Source of the DNA: Streptomyces sp. TP-A0356
Lineage (GTDB): Bacteria; Actinomycetota; Actinomycetes; Streptomycetales; Streptomycetaceae
Assembly: GCF_001417775.1 (NCBI RefSeq)
Contig: NZ_BBZJ01000036.1
Location: 1-64,000, forward strand
DNA: 64,000 nt
Direction of reading: 5' to 3'
Numbering within the stretch: the stretch's first letter is position 1; each line of letters opens with the position of its first letter. The position numbers and the translations under genes are program-made. Of the stretch, positions 52,986-61,290 are shown one piece after another. The notes beneath the pieces are model-generated. The model worked only from the letters and a program-made list of their open reading frames with translations, was not told where the DNA came from and ran no database searches.

Positions 52986-53789
52986 TCAGCGGCGGGTTCG
53001 TGCGCCGCCGGCGGCGGCGTGGGGACGGGCGGTGGTGCGCGGCCGGGCGCTTCGGGCGCTGTTGCGGGCCCACGTGGCGGCACGGGCGGCCGTGATGCGG
53101 GCCTGCTGCCAGGCGCTGAGTTGGGAGGGCCTGACGGAGACCGACCAGGTGCGGATCTGCGCGCTCATCGGGACGCGTCCGCGCGGGCGCATCACGGGGT
53201 CGGGGCTGGCGAGTTCGGTGGAGAAGGCTTGCACCAGGTGCATCGGGGTGTTCGGCGTGAAGTGGGCCGTCCAGCCGTTGCCCTGCTTGTCCTGCGCTCC
53301 GCTCCACCACATCGCCGCCCCGTCGGGGTTCTGGCGGTACTGCATCCAGGCGGTGCCATCGGGGCTGGCCGCCACGTAGTTCTCGCCCTCGAAACGTGTA
53401 TGCCAGTTCTGCTCCTGCAGCGGAGCCCAGACGTTGGGGGCGTGTGCAGAGCGGGGACGGGTGAGGGCGTCGGTCAGGCCGGCGACGATCTCCACCGGGG
53501 CCTGCCGGCCCAGGTGCGCCGACCACTCACCGTTCGCCCCGTCCGCCCGGCCGTGGATGGTCCAGCCGCCGGGAAGGACGTAGGGGTCGTAGGCGACGCG
53601 GACGGTGCGGTCCGGGCTCTCCATGAACAAGGGGCCGCCGGTCTTGGACTTGTCCCGCCAGCCCGAGGCGCGCAGGAACTCCGAGACGTGCCGGACGTCG
53701 CCGCCGCCGGCCAGGGCACGGGGCTGGACGAGGTAGTGCTGCTCGGCCTGCTCGCCGGGCCCCCAGCCCTGCCACTGCTTCTTCTTCAC
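52986..53789 (-). CDS. DUF317 protein with basic tail, 267 aa
   Basis: Two DUF317 repeats (RALAGGGDVRHVSEFLRASG, ESPDRTVRVAYDPY, SAHLGRQAPVEIVAGLTDAL and the later AHFTPNTPMHLVQAFSTELA). The GTG at 53789 overlaps the upstream TGA (GTGA); the longer frame lies in the neighbour. The C-terminus is Ala/Arg-rich, ending GGARTRR. Confidence 0.7.
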   Translation of the reverse strand: MKKKQWQGWGPGEQAEQHYLVQPRALAGGGDVRHVSEFLRASGWRDKSKTGGPLFMESPDRTVRVAYDPYVLPGGWTIHGRADGANGEWSAHLGRQAPVEIVAGLTDALTRPRSAHAPNVWAPLQEQNWHTRFEGENYVAASPDGTAWMQYRQNPDGAAMWWSGAQDKQGNGWTAHFTPNTPMHLVQAFSTELASPDPVMRPRGRVPMSAQIRTWSVSVRPSQLSAWQQARITAARAATWARNSARSARPRTTARPHAAAGGARTRR

Positions 53790-54169
53790 CGGCGCCGCCG
53801 GACCACGAGCGGTGCGGGCACTGGGCGCTTCGCCGCGCTGGTGGCGGGCTGGGCGCCGACGCGCTGGAGGGTGTCCTTGTGTTCGTCCAGGTCGAGGGTG
53901 ATGTCGTGCAGTTCGTTCGAGGCACGGCCCAGAGCGAGCCACACCTCCGCGGGAAGCGCGCCGCGCTCTGCCTGGTCCTTGGCGAACACGCTTCCGGTGG
54001 CGACGAGGTGAGTGACGCCGCCGAGAACTCCGACGTCCGGGTCGAGAACGCGGGCGATGACCTGCGCGGCCTGGGACGGGGGAAGCTGCGAGAGGTGGTC
54101 GGCGAGCTGGCCGAGCTGGCGGGTGATCTCGTCGGCCAGTCTCAACGGATAGGGGGCGGGGTGGGACAT
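53786..54169 (-). CDS. hypothetical protein with basic tail, 127 aa
   Basis: Not recognised. Helices (RLADEITRQLGQLADHLSQL, PAEVWLALGRASNELHDITL) precede a linker ending VPAPLVVRRRR. The start is ATG 54169. It is coupled to the DUF317 gene that follows. Confidence 0.6.
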   Translation of the reverse strand: MSHPAPYPLRLADEITRQLGQLADHLSQLPPSQAAQVIARVLDPDVGVLGGVTHLVATGSVFAKDQAERGALPAEVWLALGRASNELHDITLDLDEHKDTLQRVGAQPATSAAKRPVPAPLVVRRRR

Positions 54170-54548
54170 GCTCCTCCGGGGCGGTGGACGGTCAGTGGTG
54201 GTGGCGCCGCCCGACGCGCTGTGCCTCGGCGAGGACGGCCTCCGGGCGGGCGCCGGCCAGCGGGGAGGCGTGGTCGGGTCCGGTCGGAATGCAGGCGCGC
54301 AGATAGCGGCGGAAGAGGGCCGTGGCGAGTCGGGGCTTGAGCCGGTTGCTGATCGGTGGGGGTGTGCGGGGTGCTACGGGTTTCTCCGGGAGTCGGGCGG
54401 TGTGCTAGGCGGCCCCGGCGGGGTGCCGGGGCCGCCCGGGCGTCTTACGGGGTACGGCGGGCCGGTGCGGAGCGCGCCGGTGCCGGTAGGTGGCTTCGTC
54501 GACCGGTCAGGAGCAAGGCGGGGAGACCGAGGTTGGCCTCCGCCTGCT
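54170..54548. other. stretch without an intact gene; contains a hairpin
   Basis: A minus-strand frame reads NRLKPRLATALFRRYLRACI and ends RVGRRHHH at about 54194, which looks protein-like. It lacks an ATG, GTG or TTG after its upstream stop, so it is either a decayed small gene or one with an unusual start. The hairpin at 54408-54436 is listed separately. Confidence 0.4.
54408..54436. terminator. GC-rich hairpin, candidate terminator
   Basis: A perfect 12-bp stem, GGCGGCCCCGGC and GCCGGGGCCGCC, with a 5-base loop lies about 110 bp downstream of the gene ending at 54549. No T-run follows; termination or mRNA protection are both possible. Confidence 0.6.
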
Positions 54549-55307
54549 TCACCGAGACCTGGTGGCTGGCGTACGGGTGCCGGCCGGTACCGGCGGCATG
54601 GATGCCGGGGCGGAGGTGGGCGCGGTTCGGGCTGCGGGGTGCTGGAGGGCAGTGCCGATGCCGAGTGCGTCGAGCTGCGGGCCGATCTCGCGCAGGGCGC
54701 GGGCCTGGACCTGGGTGTCGTCACCACCCAGGCGGTAGATGCCGCTCTGCGGGTCCTGGATAAAGCCGTGGGCGATGAGGATCGTGCCGGCCCGGTCGTC
54801 GGCGGGGGCGGCGGCGACGCTGCCGTCCGGCTGCCAGGTCAGGACGATCCGGTCCGGCTGGGAGGGCTGGATGCCGCCGAGGGCGTTGTGCCGGACCTGG
54901 GCGAGCGCGCGGTCGTAGCGGGCGAGCAGATCGCCGGCGACTTGCTCGGCACTCAGGAACGGGTCGTCTGCCAGGGCGATGCCGTTGGGCTCGGGGACGG
55001 CCCGGTACGCCTCGTCGGGCAGGGCGCGCGGGGCGACGGCGGCGATGAGGAAGCCGTCGCGTCCGTCGTGCCGGTCCAGGAGGGCGAGCTGTGCGCCGTC
55101 GGGGCGGCTGAGGACGGCTGCCTGCGTCAGCGGGTGCTCGGCGAGGGAGGCGGCGGCCAGGTCCAGGTCCCAGATCCGGTCGGAGAGTTCGGCGAGGTCG
55201 TCTTTGGCGTCGGCCGTCAGGTGCGTGCTGGTCCAGGTGTCGGGGAGTTCACCGGCGAGGACGTCGGCGTAGGAGGCGAGGCGCTCGGAGGTGTCGTGGT
55301 CGTGCAT
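54549..55307 (-). CDS. hypothetical protein with basic tail, 252 aa
   Basis: Not recognised. The ATG at 55307 has AAGGAC upstream, and 27 extra in-frame codons before it are rejected. Segments include RIWDLDLAAASLAEHPLTQA, LALLDRHDGRDGFLIAAVAP and GTILIAHGFIQDPQSGIYRL, a mixed alpha/beta protein. The tail is Ala/Pro-rich and ends RTPATRSR. Confidence 0.6.
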   Translation of the reverse strand: MHDHDTSERLASYADVLAGELPDTWTSTHLTADAKDDLAELSDRIWDLDLAAASLAEHPLTQAAVLSRPDGAQLALLDRHDGRDGFLIAAVAPRALPDEAYRAVPEPNGIALADDPFLSAEQVAGDLLARYDRALAQVRHNALGGIQPSQPDRIVLTWQPDGSVAAAPADDRAGTILIAHGFIQDPQSGIYRLGGDDTQVQARALREIGPQLDALGIGTALQHPAARTAPTSAPASMPPVPAGTRTPATRSR

Positions 55308-55332
55308 GGTGTCCTTGGGCAGTTGCAGGGGC

Positions 55333-56034
55333 TCAGCGGCGCAGGCGGGTGGCACCGACGGGCGGCGGTGCCGGGGCCGGCAGTGCACGCGGCGGGGGTG
55401 GGCAGGTGCACACGGCGGAGCGTTCGGGCTCGTGGTCGGGAACCTGCTCGGCGCAGGGGCGGCGGCCGGGGTGAGGGGCGTGCCGGTCGGCCAGCCGTTC
55501 GCGGGTGTACGCGAGGTCGGAGTGGATGACGTGGACGTATTCGTCGGCGAGGTAGCGCAGGCGCCGGGCGGTGTGCGGATCGGTCGCGTTGCCGAGTCCG
55601 TCGAAGAACTCCGCCAGGGCGCCGAGGGTTTCCTCCAGCCCGGCGAGGATGCCGTCGTGGGGCGCGGTGAGTTCGGTGAGGATGTCGGCTGCCTCGGCGG
55701 TGTCGGTGGCTTCGCGCAGGCGTTCGGCGAGGTGGGAGACCGAGGTACCGAGCGTGGGATAGCGGGCGGGGCGGGCGTCGGTGTCGAACGGTTCGTCGCA
55801 GTCGACGTGGTATCCGGCAGCCCGCAGGCGCGCTACGGCATCGGTGGCGAGACGGGACTCGTCGTCCTCGGTGAGGCCGGCGGGGGCGCGGTGGTAGGTC
55901 TCGTGGAGGCGGACGACCGCGATGAATCCCGCGCGCTGGAGAATGCTGTGTGCCTCCAAGTCGCCGCCGCGTGCGAGGAGTTCGCTGGAGTGCGAGTCGC
56001 GGCGGATGTCCAGGAAGCGGTCGGTATGGGGCAA
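55333..56034 (-). CDS. hypothetical protein with basic tail, 233 aa
   Basis: Not recognised. Contains HSILQRAGFIAVVRLHETYH, then HVDCDEPFDTDARPARYPTL and long helices (LEETLGALAEFFDGLGNATD). The TTG start at 56034 has GGAG 10 bases upstream. It ends with a Cys/Pro stretch and VGATRLRR. Confidence 0.6.
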   Translation of the reverse strand: MPHTDRFLDIRRDSHSSELLARGGDLEAHSILQRAGFIAVVRLHETYHRAPAGLTEDDESRLATDAVARLRAAGYHVDCDEPFDTDARPARYPTLGTSVSHLAERLREATDTAEAADILTELTAPHDGILAGLEETLGALAEFFDGLGNATDPHTARRLRYLADEYVHVIHSDLAYTRERLADRHAPHPGRRPCAEQVPDHEPERSAVCTCPPPPRALPAPAPPPVGATRLRR

Positions 56035-56047
56035 GAAGGCGTTGCTC

Positions 56048-56843
56048 CTACGGAGATCTGTGGGCGGTGTGCCGGGCTACGGGCGGTGCGGCGGCGATCC
56101 GGGACCGGCGGACCAGGTGGTCCGCGGTGGTGTCCAGGTCCTGCTGGATCGCGTGGAGCCGGCGGGCGATCAGCTCCAGACCGTGTGCCGCTTCGGTGCT
56201 GGCGGCTCCGGGCTGGCGGGCGATGCGGTGAGCGGTGTGCTCGATCAGTCCGCGGACCGTGGCCAGCGGGCCGGCCTGCTCGTCGGCGAGCTGCGTAAGG
56301 ACGCTCGCGAACTGCGCGGATGCGGTGGGCGCCGTACGGACAGCGGGGCGTGTCGCGGGTCCGGCGCCGCAGTATGTCTGAGGGCGGGGTGCGCCAGGTG
56401 CCGTCGAGGTGGATCAGGTTGGCGATCAGGTCCAGGCGCCCGGGCTGTGCCTGGACGGCGATCCACCGCCAGCCGTGCTCCGCGGCGCCGGGTATCTCGA
56501 TACCGGCGGCTCGCGCGAACCGGTGAGCGGTTTCGGCCCACTCGGGACCGGTCAGCTCCCGGTCGTCCGGGTGGAGGCGGATGTCGAGATGGAGGATCGC
56601 CCGTCGGTCGTCGTCCGCACTAGCAGTGAACGGATGCTCCAGGTAGGGATCTTCGAGGTGCTCGGCCCACTGAACGGATGTCCAGGTTCTCTGCTCGTCG
56701 TTGGCGGTGTAGTGGTCCAGGTCCGGCCAGTGGGCGACGATGGTGTACTCCGTCAGACCCTCGTTCGGGGAAAGGGGCCGCCCGAGTGCCTCGGCGAGCG
56801 GGTCGCGCGGCGAGTGGGTCCGCGCGTGCAGGCGGGGGATCAT
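56048..56843 (-). pseudogene. mobilisation protein gene, probable frameshift
   Basis: The first 165 residues (IVAHWPDLDHYTANDEQRTW, ILHLDIRLHPDDRELTGPEW, WRWIAVQAQPGRLDLIANLI) match accessory relaxase or mobilisation proteins of Streptomyces elements. Near 56340 this frame turns into Arg/Pro noise, while the next frame continues with a normal helical C-terminus (FASVLTQLADEQAGPLATVR, LELIARRLHAIQQDLDTTAD) to a stop at 56048. A small insertion or deletion there probably breaks the gene; less likely, the two parts are separate proteins. ATG 56843 overlaps the upstream stop. Confidence 0.6.
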
Positions 56844-57628
56844 GACGGCACCCCGCTCGACGTGCGGGTGGGCGGCCGATGCTGATGAAGGTCGCGGGCT
56901 ATGCAGAGCAGGGAGCGCTCGCGGACCAGGTCGGCGTGCACCGAGGTGTCCCCCGGCGGGAGACAGTCGATCGCCCTGTCGATGGCGCCCAGCCCTTCGT
57001 CGTACCGGCCCAGCCGGCGCAGGGCACCCGCCACGCGGAAGAGGACGATCGGGTCGCTGCCGGTGGCGAGGGCCGGACGGGAGCTGAGGGCCAGGAGACG
57101 CTCCGCGCCGTGGTCCAGGTCCTGGCCGAGCCACAGCCCGTGCAGCAGGACGTGCAGGGTCTTGGTGTGCTGCCCGGCCTCCGCGAGGACCTCGTCCATG
57201 ACCGCCAGGCCCTCCGGGCGGGACTGGCCCAGCAGCGCGAAGGCGTACAAGGCCCGGGTGTAGCAGTCCAGCGGCTGACGCGCGGTTTCCGCGAGTTGTT
57301 CGACGAGGCGTTGGAGGGTGGGGCAGCGGAAGTCGAACCGCAGGGCGCTCAGGTACAGATGAGCCAAGGTGCGGGCGGTGATCGGGTCAAGGCCCATTGC
57401 GGTGACGTCCTGCGGGGACAGCAGGGCCAGGACGCTGTGGCCGGCCGACCGTGCCGCCCAGGCAGCATCCGCGCACACCTCGGCCGAAGTTCTCCAGTCG
57501 GCCTCGATGTCGCGGAGGTCTTCGGCCAGGTGAAGCGGCCAGGAAGAATCGACCGGAGATGCGGTGGCTCGGGCCCTGGCTCTGTCGAGCGCGGCGGAAC
57601 GGCCGGGACGGTGCGTGGGGGAAGTCAT
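56840..57628 (-). CDS. TPR-like hypothetical protein, 262 aa
   Basis: A helical-repeat protein: ARTLAHLYLSALRFDFRCPT, YTRALYAFALLGQSRPEGLA and LFRVAGALRRLGRYDEGLGA look like tetratricopeptide units. It resembles the repeat part of actinomycete mobile-element regulators but lacks a DNA-binding domain. It is coupled to its neighbours by an ATGA overlap downstream and a 4-base overlap upstream. Function is unknown. Confidence 0.65.
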   Translation of the reverse strand: MTSPTHRPGRSAALDRARARATASPVDSSWPLHLAEDLRDIEADWRTSAEVCADAAWAARSAGHSVLALLSPQDVTAMGLDPITARTLAHLYLSALRFDFRCPTLQRLVEQLAETARQPLDCYTRALYAFALLGQSRPEGLAVMDEVLAEAGQHTKTLHVLLHGLWLGQDLDHGAERLLALSSRPALATGSDPIVLFRVAGALRRLGRYDEGLGAIDRAIDCLPPGDTSVHADLVRERSLLCIARDLHQHRPPTRTSSGVPS

Positions 57629-58050
57629 CGGCCACTCCGGATGTCCGCGATGTGCACGAGCTGGCCCAGGGCGGTGGTGGTGTACCAGCCGCAGTCGATC
57701 AGCTCGTCGCGGTCGGCGAACCGCGTAAAGAGGGCATCCTCCATGGCGCGCAGGTAGATCAGGCAGTCCGGGCAGCGGCGCGAGAGGTGCACGAGGTAGC
57801 GGGGGTGGGCGGTGACGTAGGACTGGGCGCCGCCGGTCGCATCACGCAGCCGCCAGCCGTCCTCGTCGGTCGGGGTGTGCCAGGACGGGGCCACGACGCG
57901 CATCGCATCGCCCCACAGTTCTCCGCCAGCCATCCCCTTCAGGACGACGACAGTGTCACCGGCCTGGAAGTGGGCGTGGGTGATGTCCCGATCGGGGGTG
58001 AGCGGGTCGGGCGTCGGTGCGAACGCCGAGGTGGGCGGAAGCTGGGACAT
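57625..58050 (-). CDS. hypothetical protein, 141 aa
   Basis: Not recognised. A small beta-rich protein (AHFQAGDTVVVLKGMAGGEL, DATGGAQSYVTAHPRYLVHL) with a CPDC pair that could bind metal. The start is ATG 58050 with GGAAGGAA upstream. Repeat element C lies just before it and would be in its leader if transcription starts further upstream. Confidence 0.6.
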   Translation of the reverse strand: MSQLPPTSAFAPTPDPLTPDRDITHAHFQAGDTVVVLKGMAGGELWGDAMRVVAPSWHTPTDEDGWRLRDATGGAQSYVTAHPRYLVHLSRRCPDCLIYLRAMEDALFTRFADRDELIDCGWYTTTALGQLVHIADIRSGR

Positions 58051-58095
58051 GAGTTCCTTCCACGCAGATGCTGGCGGGGTGGGAGCATCAATAGT

Positions 58096-58156
58096 CCGGA
58101 GGAACGCCGGTTTGGCTAACCGGCGTCCTCCGGCTATGTTGCCCCGCCGTCAGCGG
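58096..58156. repeat. structured repeat element, copy C
   Basis: Stem arms CCGGAGGAACGCCGGTT and AACCGGCGTCCTCCGG (one bulged base), loop TGGCT, then the invariant GCTATGTTGCCCC and a short CCGC/GCGG hairpin. The base pairs differ from copies A and B but pairing is kept. It lies between two small genes of the conjugative block. Confidence 0.75.
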
Positions 58157-58647
58157 AACGGGTTCTCCGTCCCGCGGTCCGCCTCACTGGCTGCGTCGAG
58201 GAGTTCGAGCAGGTCAGTGCCTTCGGCGTCGCGCTGGTCGATCCACCATCCGGCACGGGTGATGGCGCGGGCCTTCTCCTCCAGCTCTGCCCAGTCCGCC
58301 TCGTCCCACGTGCCCTCGATGACGAGCGCGGTGTGCGCGGATGTCATCAGCTGGTGGCGGGAGCGTTCGCCCCAGTCCAGGGCCTTGGCCGGGCCCTCCA
58401 ACTGCGGCATGTCGAACTGCTTCGCCCACGTGAGGGCTGCCTCCTGCTCCTCGGCCCGCTTGGCCGCGAGCCACTCCTCCTTGGACCCGGTGTCGGCGTC
58501 GCGCGCCGCCTTCCAGCAGTCGGTGCAGTCCTTCGACGCGAGCCAGCGGGCGAAGCCTGCCCGCTTGTCGGCAGGGCGATTGGACAGGTCATGATCCACG
58601 CGGTGGGAGCAGGCGTGCTCCACGGTCCAGTGCGTACGCACAGCCAT
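58150..58647 (-). CDS. hypothetical protein, 165 aa
   Basis: Not recognised. A Trp-rich helical protein (ARWLASKDCTDCWKAARDAD, EEWLAAKRAEEQEAALTWAK, TWDEADWAELEEKARAITRA) with a CTDC pair. The start is ATG 58647 with TTTGAGGAG about 8 bases upstream. Similar small proteins are common on Streptomyces plasmids. Confidence 0.65.
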   Translation of the reverse strand: MAVRTHWTVEHACSHRVDHDLSNRPADKRAGFARWLASKDCTDCWKAARDADTGSKEEWLAAKRAEEQEAALTWAKQFDMPQLEGPAKALDWGERSRHQLMTSAHTALVIEGTWDEADWAELEEKARAITRAGWWIDQRDAEGTDLLELLDAASEADRGTENPFR

Positions 58648-59248
58648 AATTCGATCTCCTCAAAGGGGTTGCAAGTGGGGGTTGCGCCCTGATCAGGGCG
58701 TCTTATGCCGGCCTCGATGCAGGCACCGGCGCCAGCCGCACCGCGACTGCCCGCGGGGCCCAGACGTCGGCGCGCGGCGAGAAGGACGGTGAGAGCGAAG
58801 GCCGCGCCGGTGCCAGGGAGCGCCGGGTCGGCGAGCGGCTGCTTGGCGAGGTGTCCGGCGAGGGCGGTGCGGCGGGCGGGACGCTTGGCCAGGAGCACGG
58901 CCACCAGGAGAGGTGTGCCTGCAACGAGGCTTCGCGCGTGAAGACCAGGTAAGTGGGAGTCGCTGCAGATCGGCGCTTGGGCTCCCCCGAAGCGGTCACC
59001 AACTTGTCTGTGTGTCAGTGGGGTTGGCTACTATGGACGTGGTCGACGAGATCCTTGAAAGGCATGGTGCATCGGTGATGATGGCCAACCGCTACGGCGC
59101 TCCATCCGAGGAGCGATAGGCGCGCCTGGCCGGCGCTTCCCTATCGCGACGCCCGCTGGGCGGCGACGCTGTGACGTGAATCCAGCGCAGGATGCACCCT
59201 GCCCTGATTCAGGTGACGGCGCTCCGACGGAGTATGGGAGGGCCCTAC
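58648..59248. other. gene-poor stretch
   Basis: A minus-strand frame from about 58904 (AVLLAKRPARRTALAGHLAK, AAFALTVLLAARRRLG) could be a short membrane protein but has no clear start. A plus-strand reading MDVVDEILERHGASVMMANR from 59033 to 59119 has a TACTAT box immediately upstream and might be a leaderless 28-residue peptide. Neither is well supported. Confidence 0.35.
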
Positions 59249-59461
59249 TTGTCTGCCACCACTTCTACCTGTGACCACCGCGTGTATCACGTTGTCGTCG
59301 TTGCTCTGGTATCCGTCATCGCTGGGCTGGTTGCGGGGATTGGCTCCGCTGTTCTGGGGCAGCCTGCCCTCACCGCCGTCGCTTCTGGCGGGGCCGTCCT
59401 TGCCTTCTCCTACGGCGCCGGCATGACCGCCGTGTCACACGTGAGTAAGCGTCAGCAGTAG
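59249..59461 (+). CDS. small membrane protein, 70 aa
   Basis: A small protein with two hydrophobic segments (VVVVALVSVIAGLVAGIGSA and ALTAVASGGAVLAFSYGAGM) and a basic end HVSKRQQ. I chose the TTG at 59249 because GGGAGGG lies 6 bases upstream; the ATG at 59192 or 59234 would only lengthen the N-terminus. It is the only plus-strand gene in this part of the conjugative block. Function is unknown. Confidence 0.5.
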   Translation: MSATTSTCDHRVYHVVVVALVSVIAGLVAGIGSAVLGQPALTAVASGGAVLAFSYGAGMTAVSHVSKRQQ

Positions 59462-59508
59462 CCGCTGCTCCGGGGCGGCTGGCATGGCCGCCCCTAGGCC
59501 GTGGGCGC

Positions 59509-59571
59509 TCAAGACAGCTCACGATCGTGCTCGTATTTTGCGAGGGCAAGGTTGATCGCGTACTGCTCCAT
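59509..59571 (-). CDS. possible 20-residue peptide
   Basis: MEQYAINLALAKYEHDRELS follows the gene ending at 59608 and has natural-looking amphipathic composition. The frame is open a little further upstream without a start codon, and no ribosome site is clear. It may be the end of a decayed gene. Confidence 0.25.
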   Translation of the reverse strand: MEQYAINLALAKYEHDRELS

Positions 59572-59607
59572 GGGCTCGTGTTCGTCAAGACCAGGTGGGA
59601 CATGGGC

Positions 59608-60798
59608 TTAGCGGTGTCGGGCGGTGGTGCTGGCGCGGGGTGGCGGCGTGGGCGGTGTGGTGCCCACGGCGGGGCGCGGACCGGCGCGCAGCACGGGGGT
59701 GCGGTGCGGGGGCAGGACGGCGACGGTCGCGCCGAGGTCCTCGGCCGCCTCTTCGACTTCGCGGGTGAGGAACTCGATCTGCCGGCTCAACGCTGCCAGG
59801 CGGGCGGCGATCTGGCGGCCCTGCACGGTCTCCAGGGCGCTGGCGAACTGGCCGCTGATCTCCAGGAGTTCCTGCAGGCGGACCATCGGGCCGGCGTCAT
59901 AGCCGCGCTGGACAGCGCTGAGAAGCGCATTGGAGGCGTCACCGGCACTGTGGCCTTCGACGACACCGCGGATGAGGTCCTGCAGGGACACCTCCGGGAC
60001 CGGTGCCGGGCGGTTGAACCGGGAGACGTCCGCGCGCAGCACGCCGGGCGGAACCGGAGCGGGCAGCACCTTGCCCGCCTCGTACTCGTGGGCGTAGTGC
60101 CCGACAACCTGCCAGCCCGGTGCGTCCGGATCGCCGCGCAGCGCGACCAACGTCGAGTCGTCATCCTCGACCAAGTAGGCGAGGGTGATCGGCTGCCCGT
60201 CGGCGGCGTACCACGACTCGGTCAGCTCCAGCTCGCCGCGCCGCTGCGCGGCCTGCGCCCTCTCGGCCCACATCTGCTGTTCCTCGTCGGTCAGCGGAGC
60301 CTTGTGGTGCTGGCCGCCCTGCTGGTCGGCGAGGTTGCTGGCAAGGGAGCCGTGGTCCGCCCAGGCGGCCAGGTGCGGCCACAAGGCCGCGTACTGAGCG
60401 CGCTCGGCCGGGGAATCGGGTGCGGCTGGCCGGTCGAGCGCCCGGCGGATCTCGGCGGCCGAAACGGCCAGGCCGTCCAGGACGGCCCGCCACCCGGCCA
60501 GGTGCCGAGCGGGTGGCAGCTCATCGAGCACCAGGCGGGCGGCATCGAGGAGCGCCTCGGCGTGCGGGGCGAGGTGGGCGGCGTACGCCTCCACCGCGGC
60601 CTTGTCGCGGTGGGCTCGTGCGGCTGCCGCGGCGCCCGCGTGGACGGTACGGCCGTAGCGGTCGCGTGTCATGTCGAGCGCGGCCTCGGTCTCGCGGTCG
60701 ATGACCGCCAGCCGCAAACGGAAGTCGCGTGCCGCGTTGGCCAGTTCGGGAGCGGTCGGCAAGGGGCCGTCGGGGGTCGGACTGCTCGCGGGTGTCAT
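59608..60798 (-). CDS. hypothetical protein with basic tail, 396 aa
   Basis: Not recognised. A long helical N-terminus (RLRLAVIDRETEAALDMTRD, HLAPHAEALLDAARLVLDEL), a mixed middle (ITLAYLVEDDDSTLVALRGD, GWQVVGHYAHEYEAGKVLPA) and a coiled-coil-like C-terminus (LAALSRQIEFLTREVEEAAE). The Pro/Thr-rich tail ends TTARHR. ATG 60798 overlaps the stop of the upstream gene by 4 bases. Confidence 0.65.
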   Translation of the reverse strand: MTPASSPTPDGPLPTAPELANAARDFRLRLAVIDRETEAALDMTRDRYGRTVHAGAAAAARAHRDKAAVEAYAAHLAPHAEALLDAARLVLDELPPARHLAGWRAVLDGLAVSAAEIRRALDRPAAPDSPAERAQYAALWPHLAAWADHGSLASNLADQQGGQHHKAPLTDEEQQMWAERAQAAQRRGELELTESWYAADGQPITLAYLVEDDDSTLVALRGDPDAPGWQVVGHYAHEYEAGKVLPAPVPPGVLRADVSRFNRPAPVPEVSLQDLIRGVVEGHSAGDASNALLSAVQRGYDAGPMVRLQELLEISGQFASALETVQGRQIAARLAALSRQIEFLTREVEEAAEDLGATVAVLPPHRTPVLRAGPRPAVGTTPPTPPPRASTTARHR

Positions 60799-61253
60799 CG
60801 GGACCGCCCGCCGGTCGCGGCCGTCAGATGGACGGTCGGAGCGTACGTGGGCTTCGGCGGGATCGGCCGGGCCGCCGGCGGGGAGGTGGTGGGCGGTGCG
60901 GAGCGCTGCGTCGTTCGGCCGGCGGCGGCCTTGGCGAGACGACTGCGGCGCTCCTGGAGTCCGTCGGGCCGGGCGAGGCGTGGCGGGCCGGCCGAGAGGG
61001 ACGGGTCGAGGCGGATGTCGGCTTGCACGGTGTAGCCGTGGCGGCGCAGGTCGTGGACGGCCTGGCGGGTGCGGCGGACTCCGTCGCGCTCGGGCTCGCT
61101 GAGCCGGTACAGGCCGGGTTTTCCGGGAACGGGCTCGAACTGCTCGCGCTCCAGGTACCAGTGAGCGAGGTGCGCGGGCATAGAGGCGGTGAAGGAGGCC
61201 ACGAAGCCGTGTTCCTCGTGGTCGCCGAAGGCGAAGTGGGTGCCGGGTTGCAA
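60795..61253 (-). CDS. hypothetical protein with basic tail, about 152 aa
   Basis: Not recognised. HFAFGDHEEHGFVASFTASM, YLEREQFEPVPGKPGLYRLS and RRTRQAVHDLRRHGYTVQAD form a compact alpha/beta domain, followed by a Pro/Ala linker ending TGGRSR. I chose the TTG at 61253 (GAGGAG 12 bases upstream) because the longer frame overlaps the preceding gene; GTG 61376 is the alternative. Confidence 0.55.
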   Translation of the reverse strand: MQPGTHFAFGDHEEHGFVASFTASMPAHLAHWYLEREQFEPVPGKPGLYRLSEPERDGVRRTRQAVHDLRRHGYTVQADIRLDPSLSAGPPRLARPDGLQERRSRLAKAAAGRTTQRSAPPTTSPPAARPIPPKPTYAPTVHLTAATGGRSR

Positions 61254-61290
61254 GGGGGCGGGGTTCTCCTCGGGGCGTGGGGCGAAAGGG

